Assembly: GCA_011620345.1 (NCBI GenBank)
Contig: WOZJ01000009.1
Coordinates: forward strand, 1 to 6,575
DNA: 6,575 nt
Reading direction: 5' to 3'
Source of the DNA: Nitrospirota bacterium
Lineage (GTDB): Bacteria > UBA2233
Numbering within the stretch: position 1 is the first letter of the stretch; each line of letters opens with the position of its first letter. Shown here piece by piece: positions 1-6,481 of the stretch. The position numbers and the translations under genes are program-made. The notes under the pieces are model-generated. The model was not told where the DNA came from, searched no databases, and saw nothing but the letters and a program-made list of their open reading frames with translations.

Positions 1-185
1 CCTTGAGCCCGGCTTAGCGGCATCCTCTTTGGGCCCGGGATACAGGTCGGTCAACTCTATGGCCTAGGATAGCCCGCATTGGGTGTGCTTGGGCTTTTTG
101 GTCGAGGCCTGGTAAAGCGCTATGTATGAGGCCAGGTCTTCGGTGTGCCTCCAAGCCTCTATCGCCGCCTTCTTTAAAGCCTCGT
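1..185 (-). pseudogene. Coding-like remnant of unknown identity, interrupted by TAG
   Basis: Downstream of the acyl-CoA ligase stop, one minus-strand frame reads like genuine protein: lysine, glutamate and alanine rich, with stretches such as EAWRHTEDLASYIALYQAS. It ends at an in-frame TAG (64-66) and then continues as AIELTDLYPGPKEDAAKPGS to the window edge. No ATG, GTG or TTG with a ribosome-binding site starts the first stretch. Upstream the same frame runs antisense-like through the ligase gene, where its composition turns arginine and glycine rich and looks like a shadow. The simplest reading is a decayed gene fragment joined to the end of the ligase gene. Alternatively a separate gene starts at a TTG just after the TAG, but no Shine-Dalgarno sequence supports it. 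I do not recognise the family. Confidence 0.25.
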
Positions 186-1802
186 TTATACGATTCCGCT
201 CAGGTAGCGATCTCGCAGGATCCTCTTGGAAAACTTTCCCACAGATGTTTTTGGAATCTCGCTGACGAAATAAAACGCTCCAGGAATCCAGAAGCTTGCC
301 ACGCGATCTTTTAAGAAGCTTGCGAGCTCTTCTTTGGTCAGGCTCCCTTGAAAGCCCTTTCGTGCGACTATGTAGGCAACGGGACACTCCCCCCATTTTT
401 CGTCCGGCACACCGATGACGCACGCCTCGGCGACTTTTGGGTGGGCCATGAGCGTGTTTTCCAAATCGAGGGAAGAAACCCACTCTCCGCCCGACTTGAT
501 GAGGTCTCGTTCCCTATCGACTATGAGAATGTAGCCTTCTTCGTCCACCGTGACGATATCCTGCGTCCGGAACCAACCGTCCGCAGTAAAGCTTGCCTTG
601 GTCATCTCGGGGTCCTTGAAGTATTCTTTCGCAATCCATGGCCCTCGAAACTGTAGCTCGCCGATCTCTTTGCCGTTCCATGCGATTTCTTTGCCGTCCG
701 GCCCGACGACGCGGAAATCCACGCCAAAAAGAGGGAGCCCTTGCTTGGCCTTGATGCTCAAAAGCTCATCGTAGGGAAGCTCTCTAAGGCCGCTCTTAAT
801 CCAGCCCACCGTCACGATCGGAGAGGTCTCCGTCATCCCATAGCCTTGCATGATGGGTACGCCGATCTTTTTTTCGAACGTTTCGATCAGGGCCTTTGGA
901 ATAGCCGCCCCGCCGTTCACAATGACCCGGAGCGAGGAAACGTCGTGCCGCTCGTTCAAAAGCGTATCGGCCATGCCCACCCATACCGTTGGCAGGCCGG
1001 CCACTGTCGTGACTCGTTCGGCCTCGATCAGCTCCACGAGGTCTTTGGGTGTAGGCTTAGGGCCCGGCAGGACGATATTGGCGCCGACCCCCACTGCGGC
1101 GAACGGGATCCCCCAGCCATTCACGTGGAACATGGGGACGACGGGCATGACCACGTCCGACTCCGAGAGCCCGGCCGAGTCCACCATTCCGGTGGCCATC
1201 GAGTGCAGGAAAAGCCCCCTGTGCGTGTAAATCACCCCTTTGGGGTTGCCCGACGTGGCCGTCGTGTAGCACAGCCCGCAGGGCGTCCACTCGGAGAGGT
1301 CCTGCCTTGGTTCGATGGGTCCTGCCGTTTCAAGCAGCGTCTCGTAGTTGAGAGCGCCCTCCAAGTCTTCCGGAACCGCATTCTCTTTTTCGGCCAATAC
1401 GACGAACCGCTCCACGTTGGGCAGTTTGTCTATGAAGGGCTTGAGCAAGGGCAAGATATCGTCCCCCACGAAAATCACCTTGTCTTCGGCGTGATTGATA
1501 ATGTAGGCGAGCTGGTCGGGGAACAGTCGGAGGTTGATCGTATGGAGGATGGCGCCAAGCATGGGTACGGCGAAGTAAATCTCCAGGTGCCTGAAGTCGT
1601 TCCAGGCGAACGTCCCGACAACATCGCCCTCCTTTACTCCCATGCCTTTGAGCGCCCCCATCAAACGAAGCACCCGCCCGGCGAAATCGGCGTAAGTATA
1701 CCGGAAGACCCCTTCAAGCGTCCTGCTCGCGATTTGTTTTTTGGCAAAGAGCTTCCGGCCGCGATTAAACAAATGACTCAAAAGCAACGGGTACTCCATC
1801 AT
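186..1802 (-). CDS. AMP-forming medium/long-chain fatty acyl-CoA ligase (AlkK-like)
   Basis: A 538-residue cytoplasmic enzyme of the ANL superfamily. It should activate a carboxylic acid with ATP to an acyl-adenylate and then form the CoA thioester. Length is normal for AlkK-like ligases. Visible motifs are the P-loop region [11 protein letters not shown] (179-189), MFHVNGWG (224-231), the A5 motif QGYGMTET (319-326), the A7 motif GWFRTQD (409-415), the A8 hinge [20 protein letters not shown] (429-448) and the A10 motif [11 protein letters not shown] with the adenylation lysine at 523. The SGGEW hinge is typical of the AlkK/fatty-acyl group. Two motifs deviate: the P-loop has TTATSG where TSGTTG is usual, and A7 has TQD for TGD. 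The ATG at 1802 is preceded by GGGAGGA (1810-1816) with 7-nt spacing; a second ATG follows immediately. It is transcribed divergently from scoAB. Chain length or an aromatic substrate cannot be told from sequence alone. Confidence 0.93.
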   Translation of the reverse strand: MMEYPLLLSHLFNRGRKLFAKKQIASRTLEGVFRYTYADFAGRVLRLMGALKGMGVKEGDVVGTFAWNDFRHLEIYFAVPMLGAILHTINLRLFPDQLAYIINHAEDKVIFVGDDILPLLKPFIDKLPNVERFVVLAEKENAVPEDLEGALNYETLLETAGPIEPRQDLSEWTPCGLCYTTATSGNPKGVIYTHRGLFLHSMATGMVDSAGLSESDVVMPVVPMFHVNGWGIPFAAVGVGANIVLPGPKPTPKDLVELIEAERVTTVAGLPTVWVGMADTLLNERHDVSSLRVIVNGGAAIPKALIETFEKKIGVPIMQGYGMTETSPIVTVGWIKSGLRELPYDELLSIKAKQGLPLFGVDFRVVGPDGKEIAWNGKEIGELQFRGPWIAKEYFKDPEMTKASFTADGWFRTQDIVTVDEEGYILIVDRERDLIKSGGEWVSSLDLENTLMAHPKVAEACVIGVPDEKWGECPVAYIVARKGFQGSLTKEELASFLKDRVASFWIPGAFYFVSEIPKTSVGKFSKRILRDRYLSGIV

Positions 1803-1831
1803 GATTTATTCCTCCCGTGTTGTATGCATAA

Positions 1832-2313
1832 CATAATTCTTATTGTATAAGCTTTCAGCAGCGCATCAAAGCATTCCAAGGTCTCGATATTCATCCCTGC
1901 GAAGCTTTAAATCAAGGACGCCGTTTGGTTTGCAGAGGGCTACAGGCAACGTTCGGCAAGAAACCGGAGCAATGAGCCGCTCGATCCGAGCTCGAGCGCT
2001 GGTGGATCGAGGAAGTAGAGCAAGAATGGAAGCTATGCTTTGGTCGCTACAATGCTCCAGGCGATTGCATCGTGACATCAACTGGCATTATTATTCATGT
2101 TGTTGGCAAGATGGGTGTGGCCATCAAGCCCATCATTGAAGAGGCATCGACCCATGGGTACCCAGCGATCCACGGCTTTGAGCCAACATCAAGGGGTTTT
2201 ACAAGGGCTGGCTTGGCCTTGAGGTGCCCGAACGCAACAATGGATAGAATGGCAGGGTGCATAGATTTGCCAATGTATACTCTTGACCCACGTAATCAAC
2301 AGGGCGGTTGAAC
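1832..2313 (+). pseudogene. Probable decayed gene of unknown family in the ligase-scoA intergenic region
   Basis: This 512-bp gap has no intact gene. One plus-strand frame, open from 1832, is interrupted only by a TGA at 1973-1975 and then stays open for 112 codons to a stop just before scoA. Its translation looks protein-like rather than random: AFQGLDIHPCEALNQGRR before the stop, then ELERWWIEEVEQEWKLCFGR, GIIIHVVGKMGVAIKPIIEE and GYPAIHGFEPTSRGF. No ATG with a Shine-Dalgarno sequence begins it; the first usable start after the TGA is a GTG at 2072 with only a weak AGG upstream. The start end also overlaps the candidate ligase promoter. I do not recognise the family and see no transposase signature or terminal repeats. 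A TATACT (2276-2281) near the 3' end could be a -10 box for scoA, but it has no convincing -35. Chance remains possible. Confidence 0.35.
1842..1869 (-). promoter_or_regulatory. Candidate sigma70-type promoter for the acyl-CoA ligase
   Basis: Read on the minus strand, TTGATG (1864-1869) is followed after 16 nt by TACAAT (1842-1847). These match the consensus boxes 4/6 and 5/6. They lie about 40 nt upstream of the ligase start, leaving a leader of roughly 30 nt that contains GGGAGGA. No operator-like palindrome was seen over the boxes. Prediction by eye only. Confidence 0.4.
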
Positions 2314-2314
2314 G

Positions 2315-3010
2315 ATGAACAAGGTTTACAGCACGGCTGCCGAGGCTATCGCCGACATCCCGGACGAGGCGACGATCATGGTCGGGGGGTTTGGCCTCTG
2401 CGGCATCCCCGAGAACCTGATTTTGGCGCTCCACGACAAAGGCGTCAAAGGCCTCACCGTCATCTCGAACAACTGCGGCGTCGACGACTTCGGCCTTGGC
2501 ATCCTGCTTCAGGCCCGCCAGATCAAGAAAATGGTCTCAAGCTACGTCGGGGAAAACAAAGAGTTCGAGCGCCAGTACCTCTCTGGCGAGCTGGAGCTCG
2601 AGTTCAACCCTCAAGGCACGCTGGCAGAACGCATCCGGGCCGGAGGGGCGGGCATTCCCGCGTTCTTCGTGCCCGCCGGTACGGGCACGATCCTTGCCCA
2701 AGACAAGGAAACAAGGGCGTTTGAAGGCAAAGAGCACGTGATGGAGACGGCCCTCAAGGCCGACTTCGCGCTCGTCAAGGCGTTCAAGGGCGATAAGGAG
2801 GGCAACCTGATCTACAAGAAGGCGGCCAGGAACTTCAATCCCATGATGGCCGCGGCGGCAAGGGTGACGATCGCCGAGGTGGAGGAGCTCGTAGAAATCG
2901 GCGAGCTCGACCCGGACTTCATCCACACGCCGGGCATTTATGTCCGGCGGATTCTTAAGGGCGAGCGCTACGAGAAACGGATCGAGAGGAGGACCCTAAG
3001 GTGCGCTTAA
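2315..3010 (+). CDS. scoA: Succinyl-CoA:3-oxoacid CoA-transferase, subunit A
   Basis: A 231-residue class I CoA-transferase alpha subunit. With ScoB it moves CoA between succinyl-CoA and a 3-oxoacid such as acetoacetate, in the cytoplasm. The glycine-rich motif [13 protein letters not shown] (24-36) is the hallmark of SCOT-type A subunits. It is followed by [35 protein letters not shown], the turn FVPAGTGT and the tail ending [13 protein letters not shown]. As recalled, these blocks match the N-terminal half of mitochondrial SCOT (OXCT1) closely, which favours SCOT over AtoDA- or PcaIJ-type enzymes. Length is usual for the family. The ATG at 2315 has a modest AGGG (2301-2304) 10 nt upstream. 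The stop overlaps the scoB start by 10 nt, indicating translational coupling. In this setting it would use succinyl-CoA to activate a ketoacid, or recover CoA from acetoacetyl-CoA. Confidence 0.94.
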   Translation: MNKVYSTAAEAIADIPDEATIMVGGFGLCGIPENLILALHDKGVKGLTVISNNCGVDDFGLGILLQARQIKKMVSSYVGENKEFERQYLSGELELEFNPQGTLAERIRAGGAGIPAFFVPAGTGTILAQDKETRAFEGKEHVMETALKADFALVKAFKGDKEGNLIYKKAARNFNPMMAAAARVTIAEVEELVEIGELDPDFIHTPGIYVRRILKGERYEKRIERRTLRCA

Positions 3011-3654
3011 CGCGCGAGGGGATCGCCAAAAGGGCGGCCAAGGAGCTTAAAGACGGGATGTACGTAAACCTTGGGATCGGCATTCCTACGCTCGTTGCCA
3101 ACTTTATCCCCCCGGGCATGAAGGTCATGCTCCACTCTGAAAACGGCGTGCTAGGTGTCGGCCCTTATCCCACAGAAGGCGAGCTCGACCCGGACTTGAT
3201 CAACGCCGGCAAAGAAACCATCACGGTCGTTTTGGGGGCGAGCTTTTTTGACAGCGCCGAGTCGTTTGCGATGATTCGAGGTGGCCACGTTGACCTCGCT
3301 ATGCTTGGCGCGATGGAGGTCTCTAAAGACGGCGATTTGGCCAACTGGATGATCCCTAAAAAGATGGTCAAGGGGATGGGCGGGGCCATGGATTTGGTCC
3401 ACGGGGCCAAACGCCTGATCGTTTTGATGGAGCATGCAAGCAAGGACGGTATGCCAAAGATTCTGAACTCCTGCGCGCTCCCTTTGACGGGCAAAAAGGT
3501 TGTGCATGCGATCATCACGGACATGGCCACTATCGAGATCACGGCCGAGGGGCTTGTGCTGAAAGAACTGGCCGAGGGAGTGAGCCTTGAAGAAGTGCAA
3601 GCGCTTACCGAACCAAGGCTTATCGTTCAAGGCGAGATCGGCAAGATGGCTTAA
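3001..3654 (+). CDS. scoB: Succinyl-CoA:3-oxoacid CoA-transferase, subunit B
   Basis: A 217-residue beta subunit of the same class I CoA-transferase, which completes the heteromeric enzyme. The catalytic glutamate that forms the glutamyl-CoA thioester is Glu47 in [13 protein letters not shown]. Other SCOT-B blocks are [15 protein letters not shown] (21-35), [30 protein letters not shown] (positions only approximate), [18 protein letters not shown] and [14 protein letters not shown]-like [14 protein letters not shown]. The chain ends in [20 protein letters not shown] and a [14 protein letters not shown] helix, as in the family. It starts at GTG 3001 inside the scoA 3' end; the AGGAGG-like bases of the scoA codons just upstream (GAGAGGAGGA) act as its ribosome-binding site. 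The length is complete and no key residue is missing. A strong terminator follows, so scoAB appears to be a two-gene transcript. Confidence 0.95.
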   Translation: MRLTREGIAKRAAKELKDGMYVNLGIGIPTLVANFIPPGMKVMLHSENGVLGVGPYPTEGELDPDLINAGKETITVVLGASFFDSAESFAMIRGGHVDLAMLGAMEVSKDGDLANWMIPKKMVKGMGGAMDLVHGAKRLIVLMEHASKDGMPKILNSCALPLTGKKVVHAIITDMATIEITAEGLVLKELAEGVSLEEVQALTEPRLIVQGEIGKMA

Positions 3655-3659
3655 GGAGG
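3652..3659 (+). promoter_or_regulatory. Orphan Shine-Dalgarno sequence after scoB
   Basis: TAAGGAGG, a full match to the anti-Shine-Dalgarno complement, begins with the scoB stop codon itself. No ATG, GTG or TTG lies at a usable distance (the next bases are GCATACCCAAAAGGCATC), and a terminator follows within 20 nt. It may be a relic of a third operon gene now lost, or chance. Confidence 0.3.
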
Positions 3660-3677
3660 GCATACCCAAAAGGCATC

Positions 3678-3714
3678 ACGCCCCGGGGGTCTTGGCCCTC
3701 CGGGGCGTTTTCTT
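3678..3714 (+). terminator. Intrinsic terminator of the scoAB operon
   Basis: ACGCCCCGG (3678-3686) pairs perfectly with CCGGGGCGT (3700-3708). The stem can extend with GGG/CCC around a bulged T, and the T-rich run TTTTCTTTC follows at 3708-3716. It lies 24 nt after the scoB stop, between convergent genes. On the minus strand the hairpin lacks an adjacent T-tract, so it should act mainly for scoAB. Confidence 0.85.
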
Positions 3715-3720
3715 TCGGCT

Positions 3721-3739
3721 TGCCTTTATGTTAAAGGCA
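3721..3739. other. Short perfect hairpin between convergent operons
   Basis: TGCCTTTA (3721-3728) and TAAAGGCA (3732-3739) form an 8-bp perfect inverted repeat with a 3-nt loop. It begins 7 nt after the stop codon of the DUF35-SCP2 gene on the minus strand. No T-tract follows on either strand, so it is not a classical intrinsic terminator. It could be a 3'-end stabilising hairpin or a weak terminator for the minus-strand operon. Confidence 0.4.
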
Positions 3740-3746
3740 GTGCGGC

Positions 3747-4754
3747 CTACCCCTTGGCGGCGCCTTCTTTCTTTTCCCTGGCCAGGAACCTTGCCAGCCG
3801 ATCGAGCTTGAAGATCGTGACGAACTCGATGTTCTTGCTGATCCAGAGCTTTCTTTTAACGATGGCGTCCGTGATGGCGCCTTTGTAGTTGAGTCCGTCC
3901 AAAAGCACGCGAATGTCTTCTGTCGCCATCACGAAATCCGAGCTCTTAGGCCTTCCTTTTTCAAGCCATATCCGCCCGTTGTCGATGATCAGCCCAAACT
4001 CTACGGCAGGCGTCTTGACGGCGATCGTTCGCTTCCAGTTTTCGATCGCTTTGCTCGCCCTTTTGGAGGCGTTCATTTCTTTGAGCAGCGACTCTAGCTC
4101 TACAAGCGCCCCTTGGGAGACCCGCTTGGCCTCCTCGGTCGCCTGGCCGAGGTCGGGCTCTTTTACGGCCGCCCAGTTAAGCTCGCTCGTCAAAAGCCCT
4201 GGTTTTTGAACCTGCTCCGGGGTGAGCTCGGATGTGGGTACGCCAAAGATGTCGGAGATTTGGCCGGTGCGCTCGTCTTGAAAGACAACCTTGATCTCTG
4301 TCCCCTTTTTCATGATGCCGGGCGTCAAGATCCCCGTGGTTGTGTAGAGCATGATCGAAAGGGCCGTGTCCGCGCCCTCCAACACCACCCGTCCCCGGCC
4401 GAACGGTGCCTTGTCCAAAAACATCGAGGTGGCGAAGTACGTGATCGGAGGGGTGGAAAGAAGCTTGCCCGTTTGGCCGACTTCGATGGGCTCGGTAGGG
4501 GCGAAGGCGCAGTCCGGGCAGTGGGTAAGCATAGGGGGGCAGCGCACGATCCCACAGGCGCTGCACCGGCACCCCAAAATCTTTTTCTCGTCCCTCAACG
4601 CCATGAAAAACTGCGAGAATTCGCCCATGCTCCGCTCGTAGAACGTGTACATCGCATCGTTCATGAGCAAGTAGTCTTTGCCCTCCAGCCGCAAGGTTCG
4701 CGAGGCCTCGATGGGTATGTAACTCTCCGGGATGACTTTTTTTCTTTGCTCCAT
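3747..4754 (-). CDS. DUF35 zinc-ribbon/OB-fold protein fused to an SCP2 sterol-carrier domain
   Basis: A 335-residue cytoplasmic protein with two recognisable parts. An N-terminal helical lead (to about residue 58) precedes a zinc ribbon with Cys64, Cys67, Cys79 and Cys82 (CSAC...CPDC) and the PP motif between the pairs. A beta-rich OB-fold region follows (about 90-172). Together these are DUF35 (ChsH2/BbsA type), the obligate partner of many thiolase-fold enzymes, in which it contacts the acyl-CoA. A charged helical linker (about 178-240) leads to an SCP2-like domain (about 225-325) containing VEFGLIIDNGRIWLEKG and ATEDIRVLLDGLNYKGAITD, a fold that binds acyl chains or sterols. DUF35 proteins are usually 130-150 residues long, so the fusion is unusual. 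The gene lies 22 nt after the thiolase-fold gene. The start is Met at 4754, with GAGGAG upstream; the open frame extends to 4895, but those codons are antisense-like overlap with the upstream gene. The SCP2 assignment is less certain than DUF35. Confidence 0.85.
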   Translation of the reverse strand: MEQRKKVIPESYIPIEASRTLRLEGKDYLLMNDAMYTFYERSMGEFSQFFMALRDEKKILGCRCSACGIVRCPPMLTHCPDCAFAPTEPIEVGQTGKLLSTPPITYFATSMFLDKAPFGRGRVVLEGADTALSIMLYTTTGILTPGIMKKGTEIKVVFQDERTGQISDIFGVPTSELTPEQVQKPGLLTSELNWAAVKEPDLGQATEEAKRVSQGALVELESLLKEMNASKRASKAIENWKRTIAVKTPAVEFGLIIDNGRIWLEKGRPKSSDFVMATEDIRVLLDGLNYKGAITDAIVKRKLWISKNIEFVTIFKLDRLARFLAREKKEGAAKG

Positions 4755-4764
4755 ATCCTTGGTG

Positions 4765-4770
4765 CTCCTC
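4765..4770 (-). promoter_or_regulatory. Ribosome-binding site that sets the DUF35-SCP2 start
   Basis: GAGGAG on the minus strand lies 10 nt before the ATG at 4754, within the 22-nt gap after the thiolase-fold gene. The upstream in-frame Met at 4895 has no comparable site and would give an arginine/serine-rich leader, so 4754 is the better start. Confidence 0.6.
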
Positions 4771-4776
4771 AATTTT

Positions 4777-5997
4777 TTAGTCCTCGTGTTCCAGGATAGC
4801 CACGCCGCCGTACTGGCAGATCGTCGAGCCTGTCCCGTGGACGAGCGCCCTGTGCTTGCCCTTGTCGATGAGCTCGTTGCGCGCGGCCCAGGCACTCATG
4901 ATGTTGGAAGCGCCGACCGCGTGTCCACAGTAAAGAAGCCCTCCTGAAGGGTTGACGCTGATCGGACCGCCGTCTAGCATGAGGCCGTCATCTATCAGCG
5001 CATCCGCCCTGCCCATCGGGACGAACCCCATCTCGGCCATCGAAATCTCGAGCTGCTGAATGAAGGCGTCGTGGAGTTCTATCACCTGAATTTCCTTGGC
5101 AGGGTCCGTGATGCCAGCCATCTCGTAGGCCTGCTGGGCGGCCACGTGATGCGAGTAGATCCTGCCCCAGTGGTTCATGCCCTTTCCTGCGAAGCTCCAT
5201 TCGTTGGAAAGCCCCACGCCCGTGATCCAAACGACGGGACGGCCCGTGTTCTTGGCGATCGCCTTGGCGGTCTCTTCCTCGGCCAGGATAAGGGCGGCCG
5301 CGCCCTCCGAGTACACGCAGATCTCCATCTCCTTCAAAGGGTAGACGATGTAGCGGGAGTTCAACACTTCCTCCGGCGTAACCTGGTCGAACTGACGCTG
5401 GGCGTAGGGGTTCGTCTTGACGTGCTCAGAAAGCACGCTCGAGATTTTGGCCGTCACTTCGGGCTTCAAATCACCGGGATGCTCGTCCATGTAGGCCAAG
5501 ATGACCTCGGCGTAGCTGTCCGAAGCCGTCCAGCCGATCTTTTGCTCGAAGAACGAATCGCCCGACCAGGCGATCGTCTTGATCACCTCGGGTGTGGCCG
5601 AGCGCGAGACAAAGTCGTAGCAGTCGGTCGCCTTCTCGACGCCGAGCACCAGGGCGGTGTCGTACATGCCGGATGCGACGAACGCGAACGCCGAGGCGAT
5701 CGTGTAGATTCCGGTCGCCCCGCCGTTCGTCACCCGGATGCCCGGCTTGTTGGGCAACCCGATGATGCCCTGCAAGGGGTGTTCTGGAATGGCGGCCCGC
5801 TCGAAGATGTCGTTGTAGATGCCGTAAGCGACGGCGTCCACCTCGGCAGGCGAAATCCCGGCGTCTTTCAGGGCATCGCGCGTCGCCCACTGGGCAAGGT
5901 CATAGAAGGTTTTTTCTACCCACCGGCCTTTGAACGGCGTTACAGACGCCCCGACAATTCCTACTTTCCTCGCGGCGAACGACTTCTTCTTGGCCAT
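4777..5997 (-). CDS. Thiolase-superfamily protein (SCP-x/lipid-transfer type) lacking the nucleophilic cysteine
   Basis: A 406-residue protein with the two-lobed thiolase fold. Visible blocks are VGIVGASVTPF (12-22), an EVDAVAYG turn (52-59), RVTNGGATGIYT (88-99), VYSEGAAALILAEEE (228-242), IELHDAF (306-312), NPSGGLLYCGHAVGAS (349-364) and a GTGSTICQYGG tail (388-398). HDAF, with His309, and GHAVGA, with His359, are the SCP-x/lipid-transfer versions of the thiolase active-site loops. The usual nucleophile in N-x-C-S/A-T/S-G is replaced by Gly93 (codon GGG, 5719-5721), so a covalent acyl-cysteine intermediate is not possible at that site. In the DUF35-partnered aldolase Ltp2 the thiolase fold catalyses retro-aldol cleavage without thiolase chemistry; a C-C lyase or CoA-binding role is therefore as likely as thiolysis. 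It is cotranscribed with the DUF35-SCP2 gene, its likely partner. The ATG at 5997 is preferred over a GTG at 6003 on ribosome-binding-site spacing. Confidence 0.9.
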   Translation of the reverse strand: MAKKKSFAARKVGIVGASVTPFKGRWVEKTFYDLAQWATRDALKDAGISPAEVDAVAYGIYNDIFERAAIPEHPLQGIIGLPNKPGIRVTNGGATGIYTIASAFAFVASGMYDTALVLGVEKATDCYDFVSRSATPEVIKTIAWSGDSFFEQKIGWTASDSYAEVILAYMDEHPGDLKPEVTAKISSVLSEHVKTNPYAQRQFDQVTPEEVLNSRYIVYPLKEMEICVYSEGAAALILAEEETAKAIAKNTGRPVVWITGVGLSNEWSFAGKGMNHWGRIYSHHVAAQQAYEMAGITDPAKEIQVIELHDAFIQQLEISMAEMGFVPMGRADALIDDGLMLDGGPISVNPSGGLLYCGHAVGASNIMSAWAARNELIDKGKHRALVHGTGSTICQYGGVAILEHED

Positions 5998-6002
5998 TGG
6001 CA

Positions 6003-6008
6003 CCCCTC
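6003..6008 (-). promoter_or_regulatory. Ribosome-binding site that sets the thiolase-fold start
   Basis: GAGGGG on the minus strand ends 5 nt before the ATG at 5997. The alternative GTG (6001-6003) would overlap this site, so the ATG is favoured. Beyond it, positions 6009-6208 are AT-richer and hold no convincing gene or clear minus-strand promoter. Confidence 0.55.
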
Positions 6009-6208
6009 GTTGGTTTTTTGGTGTTAGATTTTAGAAATGTATCAAAAAAACAAAAGAAAGCCCATGTTTTGTATGCCGTGAGTTAGAATACACTGCATTG
6101 GCTTAGCGGACAAGTGTTCGAGGTTGTGCCAAATTAGCAGGCAAGGGCTTTGTATCCTCGATCCACACAGACCGGCCGCATTGGAGAATAAAAAGCCATC
6201 TTGACGCC

Positions 6209-6238
6209 TTGCAAAGCTTTTCGCGGCCGTATTACAAT
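6209..6238 (+). promoter_or_regulatory. Candidate sigma70-type promoter upstream of the DctP fragment
   Basis: TTGCAA (6209-6214) and TACAAT (6233-6238) are separated by 18 nt and match the consensus boxes 4/6 and 5/6. They sit about 35 nt before the ATG at 6273, leaving a short leader with GAGGA. A closer -35 match, TTGACG at 6201, is too far from the -10 (26 nt). Prediction by eye only. Confidence 0.45.
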
Positions 6239-6272
6239 AGACCGACAAAATGCAAATAAAGAGGAAGCCCCT

Positions 6273-6467
6273 ATGCGCCCCAAGCCCCGCATTGTTCCAT
6301 GCCAGATCGTTGTAGTGGTTGGGTTTTTCCTGGCGATGGCCGGTCTAGGAACTATAAAACCAGGTTACGCTAAAGAAATTCCGATCAAATTAGGTTCGCT
6401 GGCTCCTGCCGGTACGTCCGTCGCCGTGGCCGTAGGGACGTTTTTGGACGGGCTAAAGACTTTCTAA
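6273..6467 (+). pseudogene. Truncated TRAP-type periplasmic solute-binding protein (DctP family), N-terminus only
   Basis: Sixty-four codons encode a Sec-type signal peptide: basic MRPKPR, a hydrophobic core IVVVVGFFLAMAGLG and a likely cleavage site after GYA (residue 33). The mature start KEIPIKLGSLAPAGTS resembles the first beta strand of DctP/TRAP receptors, which normally run to about 330 residues. The frame then meets TAA at 6465-6467, and none of the three plus-strand frames beyond continues with a recognisable DctP sequence. A different coding start follows 14 nt later. This suggests a deletion or recombination that removed some 90% of the receptor but left its promoter, ribosome-binding site (GAGGA at 6261-6265, 7-nt spacing) and leader. 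A genuine short exported peptide cannot be excluded. An in-frame start at 6201 lies over the promoter and is not favoured. Confidence 0.65.
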
Positions 6468-6481
6468 GGGCTTCAAGCCAC

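Noticed and set aside
741-1850. A 369-codon plus-strand open frame opposite the acyl-CoA ligase
   Set aside because: It is antisense to a clearly intact ligase. Its translation is rich in Arg, His, Gly and Pro with no domain pattern, as expected of a shadow frame in GC-rich DNA.
4755-4895. A 47-codon N-terminal extension of the DUF35-SCP2 protein
   Set aside because: The extension is Ser/Arg/Thr rich, overlaps the end of the upstream thiolase-fold gene out of frame, and lacks a ribosome-binding site. The internal ATG at 4754 has GAGGAG upstream.
5071-6027. A 318-codon plus-strand open frame opposite the thiolase-fold gene
   Set aside because: It is antisense to a conserved gene, with an Arg/Gly/Val-heavy translation and no recognisable motif or ribosome-binding site.
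6173-6229. Two copies of CGGCCG (6173-6178 and 6224-6229) flanking the candidate DctP promoter region
   Set aside because: It is a 6-bp self-palindromic sequence repeated once in GC-rich DNA. No longer match surrounds either copy, so chance is adequate.
6042-6248. A 68-codon minus-strand open frame in the divergent intergenic region
   Set aside because: No ribosome-binding site is seen, the composition is Cys/Leu/Phe rich without a domain pattern, and it overlaps the likely promoter of the divergent gene.
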